Of a DNA stretch of 64,000 nt, positions 22,451 to 38,117 are shown piece by piece (position 1 is the stretch's first letter; every line of letters starts with the position of its first letter). Location: NCBI GenBank assembly GCA_022316685.1, contig JAKJHU010001083.1:29901-93900 (forward strand), written 5' to 3'. The notes beneath the pieces were generated by a model. That model saw nothing but the letters and a program-made list of their open reading frames with translations. It was not told the origin of the DNA and searched no databases. The position numbers and the translations under genes were made by a program. Origin of the DNA: Progne subis subis (lineage: Eukaryota > Chordata > Aves > Passeriformes > Hirundinidae).

Positions 22451-23025
22451 AGCACAGCTCAGTAGCTTCACAAAGTCTGGTTTCAGGACCAAAATAATCC
22501 TCAATTGGTCATGTTCCCTATTGACAGGTGCTGAAAATTGCATGAATTTATAACAGTTTTCACTTTTGTTTTCGATTATAACAGTTATTTCAGACCAGGT
22601 TTTGCAGTTCAGTATTTCCACTGCTCATCTCTTGACAAGCAACCAAGAATCAGACCTTCTTTGCCATTGTTCCCAGCTGTAGGTTCTGATGGTCACAAGC
22701 AACTGCATCAGAGAACTTCTTTCCTAAGGAGATGACAGAATTGGTTTTTTTTTTTCTTCTTCTGATGCACTGCAAACTGCTTCCAGAACCCTGCTACTAT
22801 CAAGGGTAAGGCCACCTCCCAGCTTTGGGATTTCTCAGGAGTCTCAATACATGCATCTTTCCTTAAACTCCAAGTTAATTTGGAAATGGGGAGATTCAGA
22901 AGGGTATTCCAATTAAAAGAATCTTCTAAAATAGTGGGGCAGTTCAGTGCCTCACTTCAGTTACTTTAAACACGGCATGCCTGCATGTTTCTTCTTCCTT
23001 CTTTCCCCTGCATCCCGTGTTAGCC

Positions 23026-28488
<5,463 letters not shown>

Positions 28489-28639
28489 CTGTAGTAAAGA
28501 AAATAGGAATCCCACTACTCCAGCTAGTTCTCAGTAAGTCTTATGCCTCTACAAGAGAATCACAAATAAAAGTTACTAAAATCTATTATATAGCCTTCAG
28601 AGATGGTGAAATCTGGGGGTGGAGGGAGAGAAAGCAAAA

Positions 28640-30111
28640 TATTTTCACCAATTAATTCCCCTTGCTTTTCCTGTTTTGCCCAAACCGTCAGTGAAGACAG
28701 TGGGACCTTGCACTGGCTCTTGGCTATTTTTGGGTCGTAGAGAAAATTGAGTATTTTCGCCACTTGCAATAGCTTGTGGCTGGGCAGATGATAAGTGATC
28801 TGCCCTGAAAAACCCTCGAGAGCACTTTGCAGCGAAACATTGTTCGCATAGCTCCAATCAAATTCCTCCCTCTTTACCAGGAGTATGACCTTTGAGGGAT
28901 CTGCACCCATCAATTGCAAACAGCGTTGCCGGCACTTGATTATCAAGTGCGCAATCAATTCAAACAGCGCCGTCGCCGTCTTATGCGGCTGATGAGGCAG
29001 GAAGACCCATTCCAAGATGTGCAGAGGATCAGTCCAGTCATCATTCCATTGGCCAATGATACCTGTAGGATGTAAATCAGGAGTGGTAATGAACACAGTG
29101 ACATCAATGGAAGGTTCAATGCGGTACACCTGGCGAGCCGAAACAGCTTGCTGAACCTCCTCCAGCACATTTCGTGCCTCAGGGGTTAATTCATGAGGTG
29201 ACTTTAAATCAGTGTCCCCTTTCAACAACTCAAACAAGGGAGACAGTTGTGCTATGGTCAGTCCCAAGTAAGGACGTAACCAAGTGATAACACCTACCAG
29301 CTTCTGAGCATCATTCAGTGTCTTCACCGATTGCACAAATTGCACCTCCTGGTGACGGATTGTCCGTTCCAGAATTTTGACCCCCAAATATTTCCAGGGA
29401 GGTTGTTGTTGTACCTTTTCTGGAGCTCCTGCTCTGCAGTCCATGTGAATGCAGAGCATTCAACAATTGAGGCTGTATCCTCAGCAGCTCATCCTGGGTG
29501 GGCGCAGCCACCAGAATGTCATCCATATAATGACAGATGTGAGCATCAGGAAACTGCTTGTGAACTCCAGATGAGGCACGGGCTACATACCATTGGCATA
29601 ACACTGGGAAATCTCGCATTCCCTGACGCAAAACTTTCCATTGATACCACTGTGCGGGCTTGGCATTATTTACTGTTGGTATCGTAAAGGCAAATTTTGG
29701 TCTGTCATCGGGATGCAGAGGGATCATAAAAAAACAATCCTTCAGATCCACAATGAGGACCAGCCAGTCCGCAGGAAGCATGGTAGGCGATGGCATACCA
29801 GCCTGCAATGTCCCCATGCCTTCCATCACGGCATTGATCTTTCGGAGGTCTTGTAGCAACCTCCATTTCCCAGACTTCTTTTTGATACAAAAGACAGGAG
29901 TGTTCCAGGGACTGGTAGATGGTTCCAAATGCCCCTGATCCAACTGCTCCTGTACGAGTTCACGAAGGGCGATTAGCTTGTCATGAGGGAGGGGCCACTG
30001 GTTCTCCCAGATGGGTCTGTCCACCAGCCACCGTAAAGGAGGCGTGGGACACTCTGCGGCCTTCATCACAGTGGCCCCAATCAACAATCCGTTCCCAATT
30101 GCACCCCCCAC
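28640..30111 (-). pseudogene. pol: pol remnant (reverse transcriptase, start of RNase H)
   Basis: RT is open from 30111 with WRLLQDLRKINAVMEGMG, VDLKDCFFMIPLHPDD and the catalytic YMDDI near 29520. The usually conserved 'LPQGM.NSP' block reads LRQGMRDFP. The frame shifts near 29440 and continues with PWKYLGVKILERT and the connection domain down to the RNase H start (VFTDGLGKTGK in a third frame near 28680), where similarity ends. Truncated and frameshifted. Confidence 0.75.
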
Positions 30112-30737
30112 GCGGCCAAAACCTCCCTCCCCCAGAGGTTCTGAGCAATCTCAGTAACACAAGGCCAAGTTATGGCTGTCTGTCCCTCCGGGTTCATGAT
30201 GGCCACAGGATTCTGGCTCACATAGCATTGCTTCGTTCCTCCTGAGCCCACGATCAATGTCTTTGCCAGGGTCAAAGGCCACTGCGGGGGCCAAGCAGCC
30301 AGGGAGAGAATGCTCACGTCAGCCCCCGTATCTAGGAGGCCACGAAGGTGAATCTCTGACGGCGTGGCACCAGCCATGGACACGGTACACAGCGTCTCAG
30401 GACGGTCTTTGCTCAGGACAGCAGTCCAGTGCACTTGAGGTGGCCCTGTAGAGCCGAAGCCACCGTCACCTCGCGACCGGTCCTCGGTTCTGGAAACAGA
30501 AGACTTAAAAGGAACAAGTTGAGCAATTTTTGTGCCTTTTGGGATAGTCAGAGAGGGAGTGGGTGTGGAGACCATTGCGTGAATCTGTCCCGAAAAATCT
30601 GCATCAATCAGTCCCAGGTGCACTATGATACCCTGAATGGTGGCACTGGACCTCCCCATCAGGAAAGCGCTCATGCCATCACCCAAAGGACCAAAGGCAT
30701 CCAGGGGAACCTTGTGTATTTTGTCCGAATCAATCAC
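30081..30737 (-). CDS. pro: dUTPase-protease region of the betaretrovirus-like ERV, open
   Basis: A 218-codon open frame. The N-terminal part has dUTPase motifs: GRSSATIQGIIVHLGLIDAD (substrate and metal site), GTKIAQLVPF, and the glycine-rich motif 5 GDGGFGSTG. The C-terminal part is an aspartic protease with LLDTGADVS and WGREVLAAWG. dUTPase joined to protease in this order is the betaretroviral arrangement. It overlaps the RT frame by 31 nt in the -1 frame, with GGGGGGT in the overlap. No inactivating change is visible in the listed motifs. Confidence 0.75.
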   Translation of the reverse strand: MIDSDKIHKVPLDAFGPLGDGMSAFLMGRSSATIQGIIVHLGLIDADFSGQIHAMVSTPTPSLTIPKGTKIAQLVPFKSSVSRTEDRSRGDGGFGSTGPPQVHWTAVLSKDRPETLCTVSMAGATPSEIHLRGLLDTGADVSILSLAAWPPQWPLTLAKTLIVGSGGTKQCYVSQNPVAIMNPEGQTAITWPCVTEIAQNLWGREVLAAWGVQLGTDC

Positions 30738-30739
30738 GG

Positions 30740-33365
30740 CAGACTCAGCTGTGCAGACATCAACACCTGCTGAACCGCGGGTGCTGGCTGCAAGCCTGCT
30801 GAGTAGATCTCCATTGGTTGGGGCTGAGGCAGAGACATTTGTGTCGGCACGCGTCTCACCTTCGTGCTCTGTGTCGTGTTTCCCGAACTGCCCAACGGCT
30901 GACCATTCACATGCACTGTCGCCTTACACGCATTTCCAGCGTGATTCGGCCTTCCACATCGTGCACAATAAAACAAGACAGTCGTAGGCTTCTGTGCCTT
31001 TCCGCCCTGTCCTTCCTGGTCTGAGCACCCCACTGCTGCTGTTGCACCCCCTGGGGAACGACCCAAGCAGGCTGCACAGCAGCAGCCACGGCCGATTGCA
31101 CGGCCACAGGCACGGCCGGCTGGACAGCCGTAGCCACTGTCGGTTGAACAATCGTAGCCACAGCTGGCTGCACAGCTGTAGGCACGGCAACCACCTGTTG
31201 GCTGGAAGGGGATACCTTTGCACAGGCCCCAACCATGTCCGACATGGATGGTTCCCCGGGAAGAGCTTCAATTATCCTCTTGCAAACAGCATTGCAGTTG
31301 CCCTGAGCAAGGGACTTGAGGACTCATGAGCTTCCTTCTTGTAGGATCACTCACCTGCTTCTCCACAGCAGCTGTCAGCCATCCTGCAAAGCACAGGAAG
31401 GGCTCACCAACTCCCTGGACAATCGTTGCATAGGGCTGCTGTGGAGTAGCCAGCTGTAAGGTCTGAACCAGGGCTGCCATGCCTGTTTGTTGGCACTGCT
31501 CCTGGACCAAGGGCTCATAACCAGCCTGCCCTTCGGCCCTGGTATAATTGCGTGTTCCCATTAGCATATCGATATTAACCATACACCTAGGATCACCCTG
31601 ACCTAGTGCCCTATTCCGTTCCACTGCTCTGGTTGCCAGCTGAGTCCATGTATTCTCAAAGAAGTCATATTCACCTGGTGGGAGAAGGGTTCGAGCCAAG
31701 GTCCAAATGTCAAAGAGTGTCAAAAGACTGACATTAAAACAACGGAGAACCTGCATCACCTCAGCTGAGCCCAGACCATACTTCCCGACTGCATCACGCA
31801 GTTCTGTCAAAGCCTGCCAAGTCAAGGGTTGATAGGTGTTATGAGTAGCACCCTGAAGGACAGGAAAGGCCTGAAGACCCTCAGATGAAGCAGCAGCACC
31901 TGCCTTATCCTGCCCTGTGGACCCCACAGGGTCAGATGCAGGCACTGCAGGTCTTGCACCAGCACTCAATCCTTCAACCTTAGCCTTTACTTCGTCCCAG
32001 AACTGGCCATGGTCTCCCGGCCTTACGGTCACCTGACAAGGGGGGAGCGTCCAAGCTGTTGTCGAAGAGCCAACAGCGGGGGAACTTTTGCTCTTATCAA
32101 AGACCGGCCGCATTCCAGCCATGTCCCCGTTCGCGCTGAACTTAAACACCTCGCTGCCCTGTAGCCGCCACCGTAACGCTCGCAGCGGGAAGCGGGGGCG
32201 GGGTCGGACTAGCCGCTGGTGTCGGGCCCACTGCATCCGCAGCGGAGCTGGAGCCCGCTGGAGCACCGGCCACCAGAGACCGGTCAGATGCCTCTGCGGC
32301 AGGCACAACTGCTGGGGAATTCGTGTCACATCTAGGCAGAGGCGGAGATCACGCCTCCTTCCCTGGCGGGGCCGCGTCGGTCCCTGCTGGCTGTCCATTA
32401 GAACCGACCGCCTCAGAGCCTCTTCCCGTCCCGCGAGCATCGCCAGCAGCCCATGGGGCCGGCGCGGGAGGCGGAGTGTCCGGAACCCCCCCGATAAGGG
32501 GTCCCTCGGGGGCCCGAGAGCCCGCGGCCCCCCCCAGCCCAGAGCAGGGCGAAGCTGTCAGCCCGCGCGTGGGGGCGGCGCCTGCCGAGAGGCTGACCGG
32601 GGCCCTGCCTCCGGCAGCGTCCTGCGGCGGCGCCAGGGCAGAGGCAGTCAGTACAGCTGCCTCCGGACCCGGGCTGGGCAGCAGGGCGGGCAGCGCCACG
32701 TCACCCCACCCCATCGGATACGTGACGGTCGTGCGGCAAAAGAGACAATGCACAGTGACCGAGTTCTGGCCAAACGAAAGCGGAGCCCACTTTCCCGGGC
32801 CAACCCCACCCACCAACGCCGGAAAGGCATGGAGAGGAGGCGGCCCCGCCCCGCTCCGGCTGCCCTGCGGAGCAGGGGTCGGCGGGACCGGCCCCAGGCT
32901 CGGCGGGGCTCTGCCCCGCCTCTGCCCGAGACCAGCGCTGGAACCCGAGGGGGGGAAACCCCCCATGCAGGAACGGGGGAGGAAGGGGAAAAATCACAAA
33001 GGAGCTCAAGTTCAGATTCCGGTTCTGACACAATGACCCCGCCTCCTTCCGGCTCTCTGCCCTGCTTCGGAACGGGGCTTTCAGCCTTCGAGCTGTAAGG
33101 GGTCGACTTAAAAAACTGCTTTCTCAAATAATTTCCATTGCAAAAATAATTCTGCAATTTCTTCATCATGTTCTAAATCAAGGCAGTCTAACATACAATC
33201 CCTCAGGAGATACCACTCTCGACGATTGATCACAGACCCTGGAGTGGGAAAGAACCCATGTCGCCTGCCCCATGCAAATAGACTCAGAAGCCCCTCTTGG
33301 GATATCTGAGCATCCTTCTGCTCCAAGATATCTCCCCAAAGTTCCCAAACTAAGGAATCCTCCAT
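30740..33365 (-). pseudogene. gag: gag of the minus-strand betaretrovirus-like ERV, frameshifted
   Basis: The start is ATG at 33365 (MEDSLVWELWGDI, matrix domain, open to 33108). A GC- and Pro-rich linker follows in a different frame (33100-32440). The capsid is open at 32100-31325: YQPLTWQALTELRDAVGKYG, then FDIWTLARTLLPPGEYDFFE, and a major-homology-region-like QGVGEPFLCFAGWL. A repeat-rich Ala/Val/Gln/Pro segment (31240-31040) precedes the zinc knuckle CARCGRPNHAGNAC near 30960. At least two frame changes make it non-functional. Confidence 0.75.
31060..31200 (-). repeat. In-frame tandem repeat in gag (VAxAVQPA units)
   Basis: Six or so 24-27 bp units ('gccacagctggctgcacagctgta' type on the plus strand) encode a VQPAVATAVQPA-like stretch just before the zinc knuckle. 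Confidence 0.65.
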
Positions 33366-33417
33366 GATAAACACAAAACAGGCAAAGAGGGGAGGGAAAA
33401 ACCTCACCAAAACGTTC

Positions 33418-33435
33418 GTCCACTCGGGGTCACCA
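33418..33435 (-). promoter_or_regulatory. Primer binding site, tRNA-Trp type
   Basis: Two bases after the LTR end the minus strand reads TGGTGACCCCGAGTGGAC. The first 12 bases equal the tRNA-Trp primer site known from avian alpharetroviruses. Confidence 0.75.
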
Positions 33436-33437
33436 GA

Positions 33438-33832
33438 TGTCACCGAGACACACAAAGCAATCACGCGCAGAGATCTTTGCAGTGCAGGTCCTTCAGATTC
33501 CAGCTCACTGCTCCGAGAGCGGAGAGAGAAGGAAGAAGAAGACCTCTTTGTTTATTCTTTACTTTTTATACATTTGTGGGTCTGGCAGAAGATTGGCTTT
33601 TTGGGGTTTCCACCCCTCAGCCTCAGTGGCCAGACCAACTGTCAGTTACAGTTGTTTTTCAGGTTAGAAATATGCAAACAAAGGACAAAGAATGAAAAAC
33701 AAAGCATTTGTTTATGTTACATCTGTGGGAAAGGTAGAAAAACTGCTCTAACATTGTACAGTAACTAAAAGATCTGACTCCATTATGAAATTCAAAAGGC
33801 TAAATAAAAAACTCAGAAAAAACAGGGTAACA
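33438..33832 (-). repeat. 5' LTR of the minus-strand betaretrovirus-like ERV
   Basis: It is 395 bp with TGT...ACA ends and the same TATAAAA and AATAAA motifs (minus strand, near 33570 and 33556) as the solo LTR at 23.1 kb. Differences from it are few from 33551 on and more in the 33438-33550 part. Confidence 0.88.
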
Positions 33833-33859
33833 GTGGGGGACTTAGAATGGCTGAAAGAT

Positions 33860-34175
33860 GGCTGTGGAGAGGTGAGAGTCCAGCTACAGAACAATTTTTA
33901 AAATGGAATCATACTCAAATTTCCAAGACAAAATGACCTGAAGGATGGATTTTGAGTCATCAAGTTATTGAAAAAGTCTGTATAACACGAGAAGAAAGGA
34001 AATATAATTAAGTAGTAGGATATACTCCTTGTATATCTACTTTAGTAGTTAATTCGGATAATAAAACTAAGACCTGGCGACCAAAAACTTTTACTGGGTA
34101 TTGGGGAATAACAATGGAAATGAATTGTGAGTGGAATAATCAAACTGATTTGTGCTGACATTACAAGTCCTGGAG
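33860..34175 (+). pseudogene. Possible env fragment between two ERVs
   Basis: A plus-strand frame at about 34015-34160 reads GYTPCISTLVVNSDNKTKT and then WRPKTFTGYWGITMEMNC-like residues with N-glycosylation sites, ending in WNNQTDLC and a stop. The cysteine and Asn-X-Thr pattern suggests a retroviral surface glycoprotein. An upstream piece carries stops. The fragment ends where the ERV-L-like LTR begins at 34176 and I find no continuation after 40720. Confidence 0.35.
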
Positions 34176-34832
34176 TGTCCTGGTTTGAAAAGACAGATGT
34201 CTGCTAAGGAGAGGCAGGCCTCTCCAGGAATGAGGAATCCTTCCCTCCGTGTTATTATAATTTGGAAGATTAAAAAAAACCTTTTCAGTCAGAGCTACGG
34301 GGAAAGGAATAACAGTCCTTTACTAGTAACTATAACAGGACAGACAAACAACAACAGCAATTATAATAATAGTAAAACAGAACTAAGAACCCTGAGAGCA
34401 AACGGTGGAAACTCCAGCGCTGATGGCTGGAAAGCAGTGGGTTGTCCTCGGCAGGCAGGGGGGTGTCCCTGGCAGGCAAAGTGGGCAGTGCCGGAGAACC
34501 GGCAGCAGCTGGACTCGGGCTGACCCAAAATCCAGCAGGGCAGCGAAGAAACTCCGAATTCCTGGGTGCTCCAACAGATGGTAGAATTCCCAGGACCACA
34601 CTCCTCCGTTAACTGTGGCTCCACACAGCTACCCAGTCGCCTGACTGTCCTCCCCGGAAAAAAAATGAGAGCAGTGAGGCCACCACCCTCAGCTCCTGGG
34701 AGCCTTTTTTCCTCCCCAAAAACTAAGTTATCAACTCCCTTTGTCCGGGTTGAGCAGCCTTTAACTATCAGTATTTAGTCTCCTAGCAACATATGGGGGG
34801 AAAAAATTCTACAGGAAACTTAACCCTCAACA
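34176..34832 (-). repeat. 3' LTR of minus-strand ERV-L-like provirus
   Basis: Read on the plus strand it runs TGTCCTGGTTTGAAAAGACAG to TTAACCCTCAACA. It is preceded on the minus strand by the purine-rich 'ggtatggaaaaaatttggggtaga'. It pairs with 40045-40720. Confidence 0.82.
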
Positions 34833-34899
34833 TTATCTACCCCAAATTTTTTCCATACCAACATATTATATTGAATTTAAACCTTTAAATAATATACAT

Positions 34900-35868
34900 A
34901 TATATACATGTGAATATAAATACAGACACAGTCACAGTGTTCACCGAAAAACAAGGTCCTCTTGTGGTATGCAGCGCATCTCTCCATTCTTTTGCATCAC
35001 CCACAATGTGCAGCCAGGTCCCTGAGCAAAAACAACCCCAAGAGTGGGATTGTCTTTGCTGGAGGCAGAATTAATCCAAAGTTTTTCTCAGCATTCCTCT
35101 CATGTGTACCACTGGAACCTTATCTCCATCTCTTGTTCTCAGGGGCTCAGATTGGGCAGGGCCTGCTCGGCTGGTGGAACCTTTAGTGTTCACTAACCAG
35201 GTGGCTTTTGCTAAATTAGGCTCCCAGTTCTTGAAAGTCCCCCCACCCAGTGCCTTCAAAGTGGTTTTAAGCAGGCCATTGCATCGTTCAACTTTCCCGG
35301 CTGCTGGCGCATGATAAGGAATATGGTACACCCACTCAATGCCATGTTCTCTAGCCCAGGTGTTTATAAGGCTGTTCTTGAAATGAGTCCCGTTGTCAGA
35401 CTCAATCCTCTCAGGGGTACCATGTCTCCATAGGATTTGCTTTTCAAGGCCCAGGATGGTGTTCCAGGCAGTAGCGTGAGGCACAGGGTCTCCAACCATC
35501 CAGTGGTGGCTTCCACCATGGTCAGCACGTAGCGCTTCCCTTGGCGGGTTTGGGGAAGGGTGATGTAGTCAATCTGCCAGGCCTCCCCGTACTTATACTT
35601 GGACCATCGCCCGCCATACCGTAGGGGCTTCACCCGCTTGGCCTGCTTGATGGCAGCACACGTCTCACAGTCATGGATAACCTAAGAAATACTCGTCCAT
35701 GGTTAGATCCACCCCTCGGTCTCGTGCCCACTTATAGGTGGCATCTCTGCCCTGATGGCCTGAGGCATCATGGGCCCATCGAGCTAGAAACAACTCTCAC
35801 TCGTGTTGCCAATCTAAGTCTATCTTTGACACCTCTATCTTTGCAGCTTGATCTACCTGCTCGTTGTT
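34900..35868 (-). pseudogene. pol: Integrase region of minus-strand ERV-L-like provirus
   Basis: Fragments cover the zinc-binding part near 35800-35640, DYITLPQTRQ in the frame 35633-35364, and after a frame change at about 35470 the ESDNGTHF and GKVERCNG blocks (35400-35270) that carry the second Asp and the Glu. The tail to about 34970 is non-coding up to the purine tract. Confidence 0.7.
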
Positions 35869-38100
35869 TCAGTGCTCCTTATTAGCCCAACTCTTGGGGA
35901 CATGGGCATTTACATGACGGACTTTGACAGGTAGCTTCTCTATCTGAGTGACAATGTCCTTCCACTCATCTGCAGCCCAGATTGGCTTTCCCCTATGCTG
36001 CCAATTGGCCTTTTTCCACCTTTCCAGCCAACCCCACAGAGCATTGACCACCATCCATGAATCAGTGTAGAGGTAGAGCTTTGGCCATTTCTCTCTTTCA
36101 GCAATCTCCAGGGCCAGTTGAACAGCTTTGAGTTCAGCGAGTTGGCTTGACCCACCTTCTCCTTCAGTGGCTTGTGCAACCTGTCGTGTGGGGCTCCATA
36201 CGGCTGCTTTCCACTTCTGGTTCATCCCTATGAAGTGGCAGGAACCATCTGTGAAAAGAGCATAGCGTGTTTCTTCTGCTGGCAGTTGTTTGTATGGTGG
36301 ACCCTCTTCGGCACATGTCACTTGTTCCTGCTCATCTTCATCTGTGAGACCAAAGTTTTCACCTTCCGGCCAGTTTGTAATTATCTCCAAAATCCCAGGG
36401 CAATTTGGGTTTCCAATGCGGGCACGCTGAGTGATGTGGGCAATCCATTTGCTCCATGTGGCATCAGTGGCGTGATGGGTGGAGGGAACCTTTCTTTTAA
36501 ACATCCACCCCAGCACCGGTAGTCGAGGTGCCAGCAGGAGTTGTGCTTCTGTGCCAATCACCTCTGAGGCAGCTTGAACTCCTTCATAGGCGGCCAAGAT
36601 TTCCTTCTCTGTTGGAGTGTAGTTGGCTTCGGACTCTCTGTAGCTTCGGCTCCAGAATCCCAGTGGTCGGCCCCGAGTCTCCCCAGGCACCTTCTGCCAA
36701 AGGCTCCAGGACAGGCTATTGTTCCTGGCTGCTGAGTAGAGCACGTTCTTCACATCTGGTCCTGTCCTGACTGGGCCAAGGGCTACTGCATGAGCGATAT
36801 CCTGTTTGATCTGGGCAAAGCCTTGTTGCTGTTCAGGGGCCCAGTGGAAATCGTTCTTCTTGAGGGTGACCAGGTAGAGAGGGCTCACAATCTGGCTGTA
36901 CTCAGGAATGTGCATCCTCCAGAATCCTATAGCACTTAGGAAAGCTTGTGTTTCCTTCTTGCTGGTCGGTGGGGACATTGCGGTGATCTTATTGAAGACC
37001 TCAGTGGGAATCTGCCACCGTCCATCTTGCCACTTTACTCCCAGGAACTGGATCTCTTGGGCAGGTCCCTTGATCTTGCTCTGCTTGATGGCAAAACCAG
37101 CTTTCAGGAGAATTTGGATGACCTTCTCTCCTTTCTCAAACACTTCCATTGCCATGTTCCCCCACACAATGATGTCATCGATATACTGTAGGTGCTCCGG
37201 AGCCTCACCCTTTTCCAGTGCAGCCTGGATCAGTCCATGGCAGGTGGTGGGGCTGTGTTTCCACCCCTGGGGCAGTCGGTTCCAGGTGTACTGCACGCCC
37301 CTCCAGGTGAAAGCAAACTGAGGCCTGCATTCTGCAGCCAGAGGAATGGAGAAAAATGCATTAGCAATGTCAGCTGTGGCATACCATTTTGCTGCCTTGG
37401 ACTCCAGCTCGTACTGGAGTTCCAGCATGTCCGGCACAGCAGCGCTCAATGGTGGAGTCACTTCGTTCAAGGCACAGTAGTCCACAGTCAATCTCCATTC
37501 TCCGTCAGACTTGCGCACAGGCCAGATGGGGCTGTTGAAGGGTGAGTGGGTTTTGCTGACCACCCCTTGGCTCTCCAGCTCACGGATCATCTTGTGGATG
37601 GGGATCACGGCATCTCGATTTGTCCGATACTGTCGGCGGTGCACCATTGAGGTGGCAACGGGAACTCGTTGCTCTTCTACCTTTAGAAGTCCTACTGCAG
37701 ATGGGTTCTCCGGCAGTCCAGGCAAGTTATTCAATTTCTTAATGCCCTCTGCCTCCACAGCTGCTATTCCAAAAGCCCACCTGAGTCCTTTAGAGTTTTT
37801 GTAATAACCATTCCGGAGGAAGTCTATGCCCAAAACACACGGGGCCCCTGAGCCAGTCACAATTGATGTTTCTGCCACTCCTTCCCGATCAGGCTCACCT
37901 CGGCTTCCAACAGAGTCAATTCCTGTGAACCCCCCGTCACCCCAGCAATGGAAATAGGTTCTGTCCCCACATATTCCAATGGTATCAGCGTACACTGTGA
38001 ACCAGTATCAACTAAAGCTTCGTATTTCTGTGGCTCTGATGTGCCAGGCCATCGGATCCACACCGTCCAATAGACCCGGTTTTCCCGTGCCTCTCCCTGG
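35869..38100 (-). pseudogene. pol: Protease, RT and RNase H of minus-strand ERV-L-like provirus
   Basis: The protease appears in one frame (ALVDTGSQCTLIP near 38000). A frameshift near 37870 joins it to a long open frame to 35869. RT motifs are RLTVDYCALNEVTPP, ADIANAFFS, LPQGWKHSPTTCHG and YIDDIIVWG (near 37180). RNase H follows with ALFTDGSCH (near 36245), LYLYTDSWM and the terminal VRHVNAHVPKS. A stop at 35869 cuts the frame before integrase. It serves as the reference copy for the deletion seen at 19742. Confidence 0.75.
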
Positions 38101-38117
38101 CTAGAGGCAGGGCCCCT

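Larger units (their letters stand above)
28640..33832 (-). mobile_element. 5' part of a betaretrovirus-like ERV upstream of DHCR7 coding exon 1
   Basis: Reading the minus strand: 5' LTR (33832-33438), tRNA-Trp-type primer site, gag, dUTPase-protease, RT, and the start of RNase H. Sequence similarity ends near 28640, just after the RNase H 'VFTDG' motif. Integrase, env and a 3' LTR are absent. It lies in the DHCR7 sense orientation and, because coding exon 1 starts at 28482, probably in intron 1. Its LTR is a sister of the solo LTR inside DHCR7. Confidence 0.8.

Noticed and set aside
32088..33098. 336-codon plus-strand open frame, Arg-rich
   Set aside because: Antisense to the gag linker of the minus-strand ERV; no motif.
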